Positions 31,109 through 40,013 of a DNA stretch of 64,000 nucleotides are shown here, one piece after another. This DNA comes from Actinophytocola sp035995025 (GTDB taxonomy: Bacteria; Actinomycetota; Actinomycetes; Mycobacteriales; Pseudonocardiaceae): contig DASYKY010000035.1 in assembly GCA_035995025.1 (NCBI GenBank), positions 1 through 64,000 on the forward strand, written 5' to 3'. Below the pieces are notes generated by a model. It worked only from the letters and a program-made list of their open reading frames with translations, searched no databases and was not told the DNA's origin. The translations under genes and the position numbers were made by a program. Each line of letters begins with the position of its first letter. The stretch's first letter is position 1.

Positions 31109-32497
31109 ATGGCGGACATCGCGGCCAGGCTCGGCGAGATCGTCGGCGCCGGGCACGTGCTCTCGGGGGACGCGATCGGCGAGGACTACACCCACGACGA
31201 GACGCTCACCGCCGAGGCGACCCGGCCCGCCCACGTCGTGCGCCCGGCCACCGCCGCCGAGGTCGCCGCCGTCCTCACGCTCGCCGGCGAGACCGGCACC
31301 CCGGTGACCGCCCGCGGCAGTGGCACCGGCCTGTCCGGCTCCGCCACCCCGCGCGCGGACGGCATCCTCGTGTCGTTCGAGCGCATGAACAAGATCCTCG
31401 AGGTCGACACCGAGAACCATGTGGCCGTCGTGCAGCCCGGCGTGACGCTCACCGAGCTGGAGGAGCGGACGAAGGAGGACGGCCTGTTCTACCCGGTGTA
31501 CCCGGGCGAGCTGTCCGCGAGCCTCGGCGGCAACGTCGGCACCAACGCGGGCGGCATGCGCGCGGTCAAGTACGGCGTCACCCGCCACCACGTGCTTGGC
31601 CTGGAGGCCGTGCTGCCGACCGGCGAGATCGTGCGCACCGGGGGCAAGTTCGTCAAGGCCAGCACCGGCTACGACCTCACCCAGCTGATCGTCGGCTCCG
31701 AGGGCACGCTCGCGCTCGTCACCGAGGCCACGCTCAAGCTCCAGCCGCGGCTGTCCCACCAGGCCACCGTGCTCGCGCCGTACCCGGACCTCGCAACGGT
31801 CGCTCGCGCCGTGCCCGGGATGGTCGGCAGCGGGCTCGGCCCGCTCATCCTCGAGTACATCGACGCGTTCACCATGGGCGCGATCACCTACGCCGCCGAC
31901 CTGCAGCTCGGCATCCCCGACGAGATGCGCGACAAGTCGCAGGCCTACCTCGTGGTGATGCTGGAGGACAACTCCGCGACGCGGCTCGACGAGGACGTCG
32001 AGGCGGCCGGGACGCTGCTCGGCGAGCTCGGCGCGCTGGACGTCTACGTGCTGCCCGGCCCGGCCGCGCGCAAGCTGATCGAGGCCCGCGAGAAGGCGTT
32101 CTTCACGGCCAGGACCGCGGGCGCGGACGACATCATCGACACCGTGCTGCCGCGCGCCGCGCTGCCCGACTTCTTCGCGAAGGTGCTCGAGATCGCGCAG
32201 GGCAACGAGACGTTCGTCGTCGGCTGCGGGCACGCCGGCGACGGCAACGTGCACCTCGCGGTGTTCCAGAAGGACCCGGAGGTGCGGCACAAGGTCCTGC
32301 ACGAGCTGTTCGCCACCGGCATGGCGCTCGGCGGTGCGATCTCCGGCGAGCACGGCATCGGCCACGAGAAGAAGCAGCACTTCCTGGAGCTGACGGATCC
32401 CGCAAAGGTGGCGCTGATGCGCCGCATCAAGACCGCCTTCGACCCGAAGGCCATCCTCAACCCCGGCGTCCTGTTCGACGCAGGGGATCGACCGTGA
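31109..32497 (+). CDS. FAD-linked oxidase, GlcD/D-lactate dehydrogenase type
   Basis: A 462-residue VAO/PCMH-fold flavoprotein that oxidises an alpha-hydroxy acid such as glycolate or D-lactate. The FAD domain has PVTARGSGTGLSGSATP and the motif PGELSASLGGNVGTNAGG; the C-terminal domain ends with VGCGHAGDGNVHLAVF and SGEHGIGHEKKQHF, conserved in GlcD/Dld. No GlcE/GlcF partner genes are present, so it works alone as in D-lactate dehydrogenases. ATG 31109 has GGGAG just upstream. Confidence 0.92.
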   Translation: MADIAARLGEIVGAGHVLSGDAIGEDYTHDETLTAEATRPAHVVRPATAAEVAAVLTLAGETGTPVTARGSGTGLSGSATPRADGILVSFERMNKILEVDTENHVAVVQPGVTLTELEERTKEDGLFYPVYPGELSASLGGNVGTNAGGMRAVKYGVTRHHVLGLEAVLPTGEIVRTGGKFVKASTGYDLTQLIVGSEGTLALVTEATLKLQPRLSHQATVLAPYPDLATVARAVPGMVGSGLGPLILEYIDAFTMGAITYAADLQLGIPDEMRDKSQAYLVVMLEDNSATRLDEDVEAAGTLLGELGALDVYVLPGPAARKLIEAREKAFFTARTAGADDIIDTVLPRAALPDFFAKVLEIAQGNETFVVGCGHAGDGNVHLAVFQKDPEVRHKVLHELFATGMALGGAISGEHGIGHEKKQHFLELTDPAKVALMRRIKTAFDPKAILNPGVLFDAGDRP

Positions 32498-32666
32498 CGC
32501 TCCCTATGTCAACCGCACACCGCGGCCCCCGAAGGTTGTGTGAGCCGAGCGGCTCCCACCCGCACCCAAGGGGAACGGAACGCAACCCAGCCACAGGTAC
32601 GCACCGAACCGGCCGGCATCAGCCCAAGGCGACCACAACTTTTAATTCCGGAGAGGCGGAACAGCC

Positions 32667-34220
32667 ATGAACGGCGCTCAGGCGCTGCTGCGGACGCTCG
32701 TCGACGGCGGCGTCGACGTCTGCTTCGCCAACCCCGGCACGTCCGAGATGCACTTCGTCGCCGCGCTCGACGCGGTGCCCGAGATGCGGGCGGTGCTGAG
32801 CCTGTTCGAGGGCGTGGTCACCGGCGCGGCCGACGGCTACGGCCGGATGGCCGGCCGGCCCGCCGCCACGCTGCTGCACCTCGGCCCCGGCATGGCCAAC
32901 GGCCTGGCGAACCTGCACAACGCCCGCCGCGCGCACACCCCGATGATCAACGTGATCGGCGACCACGCCCGCTTCCACAAGGGGTTCGACGCGCCGCTCG
33001 AGTCCGACATCGACGCGCTGACCGGCTGGCTGCACGGCTGGACCCGCACGTCGAAGACGCCGGGCGAGGTCGGCGCGGACGCGGCCGCCGCGATCGCCGC
33101 CGCGCAGACCCAGCCCGGCCAGCTCGCCAACCTCGTGCTGCCCGCCGACGTGTCGTGGTCCGACGGCGGCGAGGTCGGCGAGCAGCAGCCGATCGCGCCC
33201 CCGGTGCCGGTGGACGACGACCGGATCGCCGAGATCGCCGCGCTCCTGCGCGGCGGCGAGCCGACGGTGCTGCTGCTCGGCCACGGCGCGACCCGCGAGC
33301 GCGGCCTGCTCGCCGCGAGCCGCGTCGGGGCGGGAACGGGCGCCCGGCTGTTCGCCGAGACGTTCCCGGCCCGCATCGAGCGCGGCGCCGGCCTGCCGTT
33401 CCTCGAGCGGCTGGGCTACCTGTCCGAGCAGGTCCAGTGGCAGCTGTCCGGCACCAAGCACCTGGTGCTCGTCGGCGCCAAGTCGCCGGTGTCGTTCTTC
33501 GCCTATCCCGGCAAGCCCAGCGAGCTGGTGCCCGAGGGCTGCCAGGTGCACGTCCTGTCCGTGCTCGGCGAGGACGGCACGGGCGCGCTCGAGAACCTCG
33601 CCGATCTCGTGGCCGCCGACCAGGAACCGCTGCTCCAGGAGGCCGTCCGGCCCGACGTGCCGAGCGGCCCGCTCACCCCGCAGAACTGGACGGACGTGAT
33701 CGGCGCGCTGCTGCCCGAGGCGGCGATCATCTCCGACGAGGCCAACACGTCCGGCCTGATGATCCCGATGTCCACGGCCGGCGCCCCGCGCCACGACGTG
33801 CTGACGCTGACCGGCGGCGCGATCGGCCAGGGGCTGCCGGTCGCGGTCGGCGCCGCCGTCGCGTGCCCGGACCGCCCGGTCGTCTGCCTGCAGGCCGACG
33901 GCAGCGCGATGTACACCGCGTCCGCGCTGTGGACGATGGCGCGCGAGGGCCTGGACGTGACGACCGTCGTGCTCAACAACCGGGCCTACGCGATCCTGCG
34001 GATGGAGCTGTCCAGGGTCGGGGCGGAGGCCGCCGGGCCGCGGGCGAGCCGGCTGCTGGACCTGTCCGGCCCGGACCTGGACTTCGTGTCGCTCGCGCAG
34101 GGCATGGGCGTGCCGGCGAGCCGCGCGACGACGGCCGAGGAGCTCGCGGACCAGTTCGCGAAGGCGCTGGCCGAGCCCGGCCCGCACCTGATCGACGCGA
34201 TGGTGCCCCCGCTCATGTGA
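32667..34220 (+). CDS. ThDP-dependent enzyme, acetolactate synthase large subunit-like
   Basis: A 517-residue thiamine diphosphate enzyme. The N-terminal PYR domain has the ThDP-activating Glu in LSLFEGVVTGAADGYGRMAG, and the C-terminal PP domain has the ThDP/Mg2+ motif ADGSAMYTASALWTM followed by LNNRAYAIL. It resembles single-subunit acetolactate synthase-like or benzoylformate decarboxylase-like proteins rather than biosynthetic IlvB, since key acetolactate synthase FAD-binding features are not obvious and no small subunit is adjacent. It is followed 27 bp later by transhydrogenase genes, suggesting cotranscription. A clear GGAGAGG precedes the ATG. Confidence 0.85.
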   Translation: MNGAQALLRTLVDGGVDVCFANPGTSEMHFVAALDAVPEMRAVLSLFEGVVTGAADGYGRMAGRPAATLLHLGPGMANGLANLHNARRAHTPMINVIGDHARFHKGFDAPLESDIDALTGWLHGWTRTSKTPGEVGADAAAAIAAAQTQPGQLANLVLPADVSWSDGGEVGEQQPIAPPVPVDDDRIAEIAALLRGGEPTVLLLGHGATRERGLLAASRVGAGTGARLFAETFPARIERGAGLPFLERLGYLSEQVQWQLSGTKHLVLVGAKSPVSFFAYPGKPSELVPEGCQVHVLSVLGEDGTGALENLADLVAADQEPLLQEAVRPDVPSGPLTPQNWTDVIGALLPEAAIISDEANTSGLMIPMSTAGAPRHDVLTLTGGAIGQGLPVAVGAAVACPDRPVVCLQADGSAMYTASALWTMAREGLDVTTVVLNNRAYAILRMELSRVGAEAAGPRASRLLDLSGPDLDFVSLAQGMGVPASRATTAEELADQFAKALAEPGPHLIDAMVPPLM

Positions 34221-34247
34221 GATTTCCCCTTCCCTTTTGGAGGCTAG

Positions 34248-34538
34248 ATGCTTGTCCAGAATCTGGCGGTGCTGGTGTTGGCCGGCTTCGTCGGCTTCGC
34301 GGTGATCTCCAAGGTGCCGAACACCTTGCACACGCCGCTGATGTCCGGCACGAACGCCATCCACGGCATCGTCCTGCTGGGCGGCCTCATCGTGCTGGGG
34401 CTGGGCGCCGACGGCGTGCTGAGCAAGATCCTGCTGGTCATCGCGATCGCGTTCGGCACGATCAACGTGGTCGGCGGGTTCCTGGTCACCGACCGGATGC
34501 TGGGCATGTTCAAGGGGAAGAAGGATGCTTCCAAGTGA
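34248..34538 (+). CDS. pntAb: NAD(P) transhydrogenase alpha subunit, membrane part (PntA2)
   Basis: A 96-residue membrane protein matching the C-terminal TM part of PntA, a separate gene in many actinobacteria. VPNTLHTPLMSGTNAIHGIV is the conserved TM loop, with three to four TM helices. It forms part of the proton channel that couples proton flow to NADH-to-NADPH hydride transfer. A strong GGAGG precedes the ATG. The partner carrying the NAD(H) domain (PntA1) is not in this cluster, which is unusual. Confidence 0.93.
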   Translation: MLVQNLAVLVLAGFVGFAVISKVPNTLHTPLMSGTNAIHGIVLLGGLIVLGLGADGVLSKILLVIAIAFGTINVVGGFLVTDRMLGMFKGKKDASK

Positions 34539-34544
34539 GCGAGC

Positions 34545-34575
34545 TTGCGAGCGAACCATTGATACAGGGCGACCG
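34545..34575 (+). repeat. Copy of a dispersed intergenic element (GCGAACCAtTGatACAG)
   Basis: The 70-bp spacer between pntAb and pntB contains GCGAGCGAACCATTGATACA. This resembles the GCGAACCA(A/T)G(A/G)ACACAG unit found three times in tandem at 54818-54885, also in front of a start codon. It looks like a short repeat family of this genome rather than a conserved regulatory site. Confidence 0.45.
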
Positions 34576-34608
34576 TGAACGGCGGCACCGAGCCTGCGAG
34601 GGGCAGTC

Positions 34609-36012
34609 GTGAACTGGGTTCATGACGAGGCGTTCCTCGAGTGCCTCTACATCGTCGCGTTCGGGATGTTCATCTACGGCCTGATGGGCCTGACCGGCCC
34701 GTACACCGCGGTCCGCGGCAACAAGATCGCCGCGGCCGGCATGGCGATCGCGGTCGTCGCGACCCTGCTCACCCCGGGCATGGGCAACTGGTGGCTGATC
34801 GTGCTCGGCGTCGCGCTCGGCACGGTGGTCGGCGTCCCGGCCGCGCGCCGGGTGAAGATGACCGCGATGCCGCAGATGGTGGCGCTGTTCAACGGCGTCG
34901 GTGGCGGCGCGGTCGCGCTGATCGCGTGGGTGGAGTTCCGCGACAGCGACGGGTTCACCGGCCGGCCGACGTACGTCGTGGTGGCGTCGCTGTTCGCCGC
35001 GCTCGTCGGGTCGGTGTCGTTCTGGGGCTCCAACGTGGCGTTCGGCAAGCTGCAGGAGATCATGCCCGGCCGGCCGATCAGCGTCGGGCGCCTGCAGCAG
35101 CCGCTGAACCTGCTGGTGGCGCTGGTCGCGGTGGCGCTCGGGGTGAGCGTGGTCGCCGGCGGGCACGCCGGATGGCTGATGATCGGGCTGCTGGTCGCCG
35201 CGTCGGCGCTGGGCGTGCTGATGGTGCTGCCGATCGGCGGCGCGGACATGCCGGTCGTGATCTCGCTGCTCAACGCGGCCACCGGCCTGTCGGCCGCGGC
35301 GATGGGCCTGGCGCTTGACAACACCGCGCTGATCGTCGCCGGCATGATCGTCGGCGCGTCCGGCTCGATCCTCACCAACCTGATGGCGAAGGCCATGAAC
35401 CGATCCATCCCGGCCATCGTGGCGGGCGGCTTCGGCGGTGACGGGGGTGGCGTCGCGGGCGCGGTGTCCGCCGGTGACAAGACCGTGCGCCAGACCACCG
35501 CGGCCGACGCGGCGATCCAGCTGGCCTTCGCGCGGCAGGTGATCGTGGTGCCCGGGTACGGGCTCGCGGTCGCGCAGGCGCAGCACGCGGTGCGCCAGCT
35601 GACCGGGCTGCTGGAGCAGAAGGGCGTGTCGGTGGCGTACGCGATCCACCCGGTCGCGGGCCGGATGCCGGGGCATATGAACGTGCTGCTGGCCGAGGCG
35701 GACGTGCCGTACGAGCACCTGCAGGAGATGGACTCCATCAACGACGAGTTCGCCCGCTCCGACGTCACCCTGGTGATCGGCGCGAACGACGTCACCAACC
35801 CGGCCGCGCGCACCGACCGGAGCTCGCCGATCTACGGCATGCCGATCCTGAACGTGGACGAGAGCCGCTCGGTGATCGTGCTGAAGCGCTCGATGCGCCC
35901 CGGCTTCGCGGGCGTGGACAACGAGCTGTACTACGAGCCGCGGACCAGTCTGCTGTTCGGGGACGCCAAGTCCTCCGTGCACGACATCACGGAGGAACTG
36001 AAAGCCCTCTGA
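34609..36012 (+). CDS. pntB: NAD(P) transhydrogenase subunit beta
   Basis: A 467-residue subunit with about nine TM helices (residues 5-260), then the cytosolic NADP(H)-binding domain III. The domain shows VIVVPGYGLAVAQAQHAV (dinucleotide-binding), HPVAGRMPGHMNVLLAEADV and GANDVTNPAARTD, all typical of PntB. The complex makes NADPH from NADH at the expense of the proton gradient. GTG start with GAGGGG upstream. It needs a domain I subunit (PntA1), which is not in the window. Confidence 0.95.
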   Translation: MNWVHDEAFLECLYIVAFGMFIYGLMGLTGPYTAVRGNKIAAAGMAIAVVATLLTPGMGNWWLIVLGVALGTVVGVPAARRVKMTAMPQMVALFNGVGGGAVALIAWVEFRDSDGFTGRPTYVVVASLFAALVGSVSFWGSNVAFGKLQEIMPGRPISVGRLQQPLNLLVALVAVALGVSVVAGGHAGWLMIGLLVAASALGVLMVLPIGGADMPVVISLLNAATGLSAAAMGLALDNTALIVAGMIVGASGSILTNLMAKAMNRSIPAIVAGGFGGDGGGVAGAVSAGDKTVRQTTAADAAIQLAFARQVIVVPGYGLAVAQAQHAVRQLTGLLEQKGVSVAYAIHPVAGRMPGHMNVLLAEADVPYEHLQEMDSINDEFARSDVTLVIGANDVTNPAARTDRSSPIYGMPILNVDESRSVIVLKRSMRPGFAGVDNELYYEPRTSLLFGDAKSSVHDITEELKAL

Positions 36013-36038
36013 GGTTGCCGCTGAGGTTGAATGTGTGC

Positions 36039-36929
36039 ATGGAACCCGATCCGGGGCTGTTCGGGCCGGACTCGGTGAGCTGGCAGGTGCATGCGCAGCC
36101 CGCGATGTGGCTCGCCGGGGTGCGGTCGCTGTTCCTGCAGGCGCTGCACCCGCGCACGGTGGCCGGGGTGGTGCAGAACTCCGAGTTCCGCACCGACCCG
36201 CTGGGCCGGCTCGTGCGCACGGCCAACTTCGTGGGCGCCACCACGTACGGCACGCACGCGGAGGTCGAGAAGCGGGCGGCCCGCGTGCGGCAGGTGCACC
36301 GCGAGTTGCGGGCGGTCGACCGGGACACCGGCGAGCGGTTCCGCATCGACGCGCCCGACCAGCTGCTGTGGGTGCACTGCGCGGAGGTCTCGTCGTTCCT
36401 GTCCGTGGTGGCCCGGGCCGGGTTCCCGCTGACCGCCGCGCACGCCGACCGCTACCTCGACGAGCAGCGCCGCTCGGCCGCGCTGGTCGGGCTGGACCCG
36501 GACGAGGTGCCGGGCTCGGTGGCGGAGATGTCGCGCTACCTCGCGCAGATGCGCCCGCGGCTGCGGCGCACCGAGGACACGGACGAGATCTACCGGTTCC
36601 TGCACCGCCCGCCGGTGGGCGGCGCGCTGTCGCTCGGGGTGCGCGTGTACGAGCCGGTGGTCGGCCACCTGGGGTACTCGCTGCTGCCGAGCTGGGCGGT
36701 CGCGCTGTACGGCAGGCGGGCGTACCCGCCGGGTGTGGCGACCGCTGGGTTGCGTGCGGTGTCGGTGGGGCTGCGCACGTTCCTGCGCGGCACGGCCCGG
36801 GTCATGCGCGACCCGCGGCTGGGCACGCTCGAACCGCACCCGCTGTGGGGCGTGCGGCGGCTGGGCGAGTGGTCGACCCCGTCCGCCGCGCGCCTACCTA
36901 GGCCGAGTGGGCTTCCTGAAAGCGCATGA
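36039..36929 (+). CDS. Oxygenase MpaB family (DUF2236) protein
   Basis: A 296-residue protein of the DUF2236/latex-clearing protein-like family, to which fungal MpaB and Lcp belong; many members bind b-type heme and cleave or oxidise hydrophobic substrates. Conserved features visible are FGPDSVSWQVHAQPAMWLAG, RSLFLQALHPRTVAGV and LLWVHCAEVSSFL; the His of ALHP and of VHC are candidate heme or metal ligands. Start ATG 36039 gives MEPDPGLFG; a longer form at 36015 is possible. Its last 32 nt overlap the convergent Lsr2 gene. Confidence 0.85.
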   Translation: MEPDPGLFGPDSVSWQVHAQPAMWLAGVRSLFLQALHPRTVAGVVQNSEFRTDPLGRLVRTANFVGATTYGTHAEVEKRAARVRQVHRELRAVDRDTGERFRIDAPDQLLWVHCAEVSSFLSVVARAGFPLTAAHADRYLDEQRRSAALVGLDPDEVPGSVAEMSRYLAQMRPRLRRTEDTDEIYRFLHRPPVGGALSLGVRVYEPVVGHLGYSLLPSWAVALYGRRAYPPGVATAGLRAVSVGLRTFLRGTARVMRDPRLGTLEPHPLWGVRRLGEWSTPSAARLPRPSGLPESA

Positions 36930-37248
36930 CCAGCGCCTGCGGCACCCGGCCGCGGTCGGCGACCGGCTCGCCCTGGCTGCGGGCCCACTCGCGGACGGCC
37001 TGCGTGTCCGGCTTCCCGTTGGACGAGCCGTTGGACGAACCGTTGGCCGCCGCACGGGCGCGTGCCTTGCGGCCGCCGGTGCGCCGCGCGTGCCCGACGA
37101 ACACGGCGAGCGTGTCGCGGAGGCGGGCGGCGTTCGCCGCGGAAAGGTCGATCGCGAACTCGACCCCGTCGAGGGCGAAGGCCACGGTCTCCTCGGCCGG
37201 CCCGCCGTCGAGGTCGTCGACCAGCTCCAGAATGGTCTGCTGCGCCAC
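36898..37248 (-). CDS. lsr2: Lsr2 family nucleoid-associated protein
   Basis: A 116-residue H-NS-like DNA-bridging protein that silences AT-rich and horizontally acquired genes in actinobacteria. The N-terminal dimer domain has LELVDDLDGGPAEETVAFAL and the C-terminal DNA-binding domain has IREWAR-like TQAVREWARSQG with the AT-hook-like RGR near the end. A Ser/Asn/Gly linker joins them. GTG 37248 is preferred to 37260 as GGAGG is 5 nt upstream of it and the protein then starts like other Lsr2 proteins (xAQQTILELVDD). Overlaps the 3' end of the DUF2236 gene by 32 nt. Confidence 0.92.
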   Translation of the reverse strand: MAQQTILELVDDLDGGPAEETVAFALDGVEFAIDLSAANAARLRDTLAVFVGHARRTGGRKARARAAANGSSNGSSNGKPDTQAVREWARSQGEPVADRGRVPQALVMRFQEAHSA

Positions 37249-37362
37249 AAGATCCTCCACGTCGGGGTGCGAGACAAGCGTGTCAGAGGATAACGGCCAC
37301 GGCAGGCGCCGCCGGGCAGGGTAGGCGGTGTGGCGGGTGCCGTACGCGTCACATTCCGTGTG

Positions 37363-38655
37363 CTAGGGGGCGGTCAGGCTCACGGCGGCGTCGGCCAGCT
37401 TGACGAGGTTCGTGTCGTCGGGGGTGGACGGGGCGCCGATCCACACGGCCTGCACGAGCTTGAGGCTGTTGCCCTCGCGGCCGCTCGCGTACGCGGCGGA
37501 CTCGAAGAACGGCTTGTGCTCGCCGGGCCACGGCGTGTCCTCGGCGGAGGCGTCGACGATCGCGCCGCTGCCCGGCTTGTCGGCCACCTGGTTCAGCTCG
37601 TCGGCCGCCGCGCTCTCCGGGAAGCGCAGCACGGAGACCAGGACCGCCGCGGTCTTTCCGTCCGTTGTGGACTCGAAGCGCATGCGCACCAGCTCGCCGC
37701 AGCGGTTCTTCTGCAGGTACGCCTGCACGTCGCCGTACGCGTGGGCCGCGCAGTCGGTGTCGGACTTGGTTCCCCTTGGCTCGAACGAGATGCCGCCGGC
37801 CTGGACCGTGCCGCTCGTCGACGTGCTCGTGTGCCGCGCCTGCGAGCCGTCGTCGGCGTCGCCCGCGGACGCCACGGCGTAGACGATCCCGGTGAGCAGC
37901 AGCATCGCGACGAGTACGGCGGCGCCGACCGGCAGCCAGCGCAGCTGCGAGCCGCCGCGACGGCCGGCGGCGGACTTGGTGGGGCGCGGCAGCCGGGGCT
38001 CGGTGATGCGCGGGATCACCATCGTGCTGGCGGCGGACAGGTCGGGCTGGACGGTGTCGGAGAAGCCCTCGGCCTCGAGGTCGAGGGCGGCGATCGTCGA
38101 GTTGTCCGGCTCGAGCGCGGCGAGCAGCTCGCGGGCCTGCGCCACCGTGGCCGGCCGCGGGTGGGTGGCGAGCTCGCGTGCCGCGGTGAGCAGCGTCATC
38201 GGCTCCGGGTGCAGCACGCGGACCCCGCGCAGCAGGTCGGACGTGGGCTGCTCGACCTTGGAGACGTACGGGCCGACGGCGATCACCGTGCCGACCGGCA
38301 GCGGCTCGACGCGGGACTCCTCGAGGTGCCGGTTGATCTTGCCGACGACCTCCATGACCTCGGTGCCCGGGTTGACCGCGCCGTCCGGGCGGACCAGCGG
38401 CCAGCCGTCGGTCTTCCACTGCCCGGACAGCGGCGCCTCGAGGCGGACGGCCGGGTCGGGCAGGTCCACGCCGACGACGACCAGGACGCCGCGCGGCAGC
38501 ACGACGATCGCGTCGACCGGGCTCTCGTCGGCGGGCCGGCAGCCGAGCAGCGCGACGCCGCCGACGACACCGTCGCCGCGGCCCCAGGAAGCGAGCGCGG
38601 CGCGCACGTCGGCACCGACCTCAGAGGACTCGCCCCCCAGCCGGATCAGCCGCAC
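37363..38655 (-). CDS. Single-TM membrane protein with NERD-like cytoplasmic domain
   Basis: A 430-residue protein. Residues 1-165 show a pattern similar to nuclease-related (NERD) domains (VRLIRLGGESSEVGADVRAA, then VDAIVVLPRGVLVVVGVDLP), but I see no complete nuclease motif. A single TM helix lies at about 241-263, followed by an extracytoplasmic domain with Cys residues (TDCAAHAYG, LQKNRCGEL). GTG 38655 has GGGGAGG 6 nt upstream, which decides the start. Conserved in Pseudonocardiaceae in my recollection; its function is unknown. Confidence 0.75.
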   Translation of the reverse strand: MRLIRLGGESSEVGADVRAALASWGRGDGVVGGVALLGCRPADESPVDAIVVLPRGVLVVVGVDLPDPAVRLEAPLSGQWKTDGWPLVRPDGAVNPGTEVMEVVGKINRHLEESRVEPLPVGTVIAVGPYVSKVEQPTSDLLRGVRVLHPEPMTLLTAARELATHPRPATVAQARELLAALEPDNSTIAALDLEAEGFSDTVQPDLSAASTMVIPRITEPRLPRPTKSAAGRRGGSQLRWLPVGAAVLVAMLLLTGIVYAVASAGDADDGSQARHTSTSTSGTVQAGGISFEPRGTKSDTDCAAHAYGDVQAYLQKNRCGELVRMRFESTTDGKTAAVLVSVLRFPESAAADELNQVADKPGSGAIVDASAEDTPWPGEHKPFFESAAYASGREGNSLKLVQAVWIGAPSTPDDTNLVKLADAAVSLTAP

Positions 38656-38871
38656 CGCACACCTCCCCGACGTCCAGTCACGTAACCACCACCGTATCCG
38701 CACGGGACGCGATCGCGAGCCGCGACCGGGTGATTTCGGGCCGGTATGGCGGGAAGGTGCGCGCGCAGGGCACAATGGTCACCAATAACGACAACAGGGA
38801 GTGCGCACGCCGGCCGCCGTGGCGAGGACGTAGGGGAAGACGGTTCCTCGTCGATCAAGCGGAGGTCAGCA

Positions 38872-39363
38872 GTGAGCACTCGTGGCGTGGTGTACGTCCA
38901 CTCGTCGCCGTCTGCGGTATGTCCGCACGTCGAGTGGGCCATTTCGGGCACCCTCGGAGTCCGTGCGAACCTGCGGTGGACCGCGCAGCCGGCGGCGCAG
39001 GCGCAGCTGCGGTCCGAGTGCGGATGGACCGGCGACGCCGGCACGGGGGCCAAGCTCGTCCAGGCGCTGAAGGCCTGGCCGATGGTCCGCTTCGAGGTCA
39101 CCGAGGAACCCAGCGAGGGCGTGGACGGCGAGCGGTTCTGTTTCGTGCCGACGCTGGGCCTGTGGCGGGCCCGCACGTCAGCGAACGGCGACATCGTGGT
39201 CGGCGAGGACCAGCTGCGGGCGATGGCGGCGGCCGGCCGGGCCGGTGAGGCGTTCGCGCACAAGATCGACGAGCTGCTGGGCGCGTCGTGGGATGCGGCG
39301 CTCGAGCCGTACCGGCGGGCGGGTGACGGGGCGCCGGTGACCTGGTTGCACCGCGTGGGCTGA
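38872..39363 (+). CDS. DUF3145 family protein
   Basis: A 163-residue actinobacterial conserved protein. It begins STRGVVYVHSSPSAVCPHVE, the family start, with CPHVEWAI and LRSECGWTG further on. GTG 38872 is preceded by GGAGG at 7 nt; the longer frame upstream is not conserved. DUF3145 has no known function. Divergent from the NERD-like gene and followed by a membrane-anchored protein on the same strand. Confidence 0.88.
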   Translation: MSTRGVVYVHSSPSAVCPHVEWAISGTLGVRANLRWTAQPAAQAQLRSECGWTGDAGTGAKLVQALKAWPMVRFEVTEEPSEGVDGERFCFVPTLGLWRARTSANGDIVVGEDQLRAMAAAGRAGEAFAHKIDELLGASWDAALEPYRRAGDGAPVTWLHRVG

Positions 39364-39386
39364 ACGGGCTGTGGCAGGCTCTACGA

Positions 39387-39968
39387 GTGCCCGATCGTCC
39401 CCGCCAGCTGTGGTTGCTGCCGGTGCTGCTGATCACGGTGATCGCCACCGCGGTGGGTGGCCTGCTGGCCAGGACGTACTACGCGGAGCAGGGCACGGAC
39501 ACGCCGGCCGCGGTGATCCCGTCCCAGACGTCGGTGCCCCCGAGCGAACGGCCCGGCCCGAAGGAGGTCGGCGCCACCCCGGACGCGATCGCGCACCCGC
39601 TCTACCGGACCGTGCGTGACCTGCTGCAACGCTACTTCGACTCGATCAACGACAAGGACTACGGGGCCTGGCTGACCACGGTGACCGCCGACCGCGCCGA
39701 GCGTCAGCCGGAGTCCGCCTGGCACACCGCGTACCGGTCCACTTCGGACGGCAGCGTCGTGATCTACCGCATCGAGCTGGGCGACGACGACACCGCCCGC
39801 GTCCTGATGACGTTCGTCAGCGTCCAGGACGAGGCCGACGCGCCGCGCGAGCTGCCGTCGGACTGCATCCAGTGGAGCGTGGTCTTCCCCCTGATCCTGG
39901 AGCCGGACGGCTGGAAGCTCGACTCCTCACCGGCGGCGTCCTCGCCACAACACGAGAGCTGCACCTGA
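39387..39968 (+). CDS. Membrane-anchored hypothetical protein
   Basis: A 193-residue protein with one N-terminal TM helix (about residues 8-28, LWLLPVLLITVIATAVGGLL), a Pro/Ser-rich linker, and an extracytoplasmic domain of NTF2/SnoaL-like appearance (LYRTVRDLLQRYFDSINDKD, then WLTTVTADRAERQPESAW). Cys near the end (DCIQW and ESCT) may form a disulfide. Not recognised as a named family. It starts 24 bp after DUF3145, so the two may be cotranscribed. Confidence 0.75.
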   Translation: MPDRPRQLWLLPVLLITVIATAVGGLLARTYYAEQGTDTPAAVIPSQTSVPPSERPGPKEVGATPDAIAHPLYRTVRDLLQRYFDSINDKDYGAWLTTVTADRAERQPESAWHTAYRSTSDGSVVIYRIELGDDDTARVLMTFVSVQDEADAPRELPSDCIQWSVVFPLILEPDGWKLDSSPAASSPQHESCT

Positions 39969-39975
39969 GCAGGCT

Positions 39976-40010
39976 CATTGAGGGCAGGCCGGGACGGCCT
40001 GCCCTCAATG
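39976..40010. terminator. Bidirectional terminator between convergent genes
   Basis: CATTGAGGGCAGGCC at 39976-39990 pairs perfectly over 15 bp with GGCCTGCCCTCAATG at 39996-40010, around the 5-nt loop GGGAC. It lies between the ends of the membrane-anchored gene and fabF, 8 nt and 4 nt from the stops, and can act in both directions. Confidence 0.92.
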
Positions 40011-40013
40011 CCG

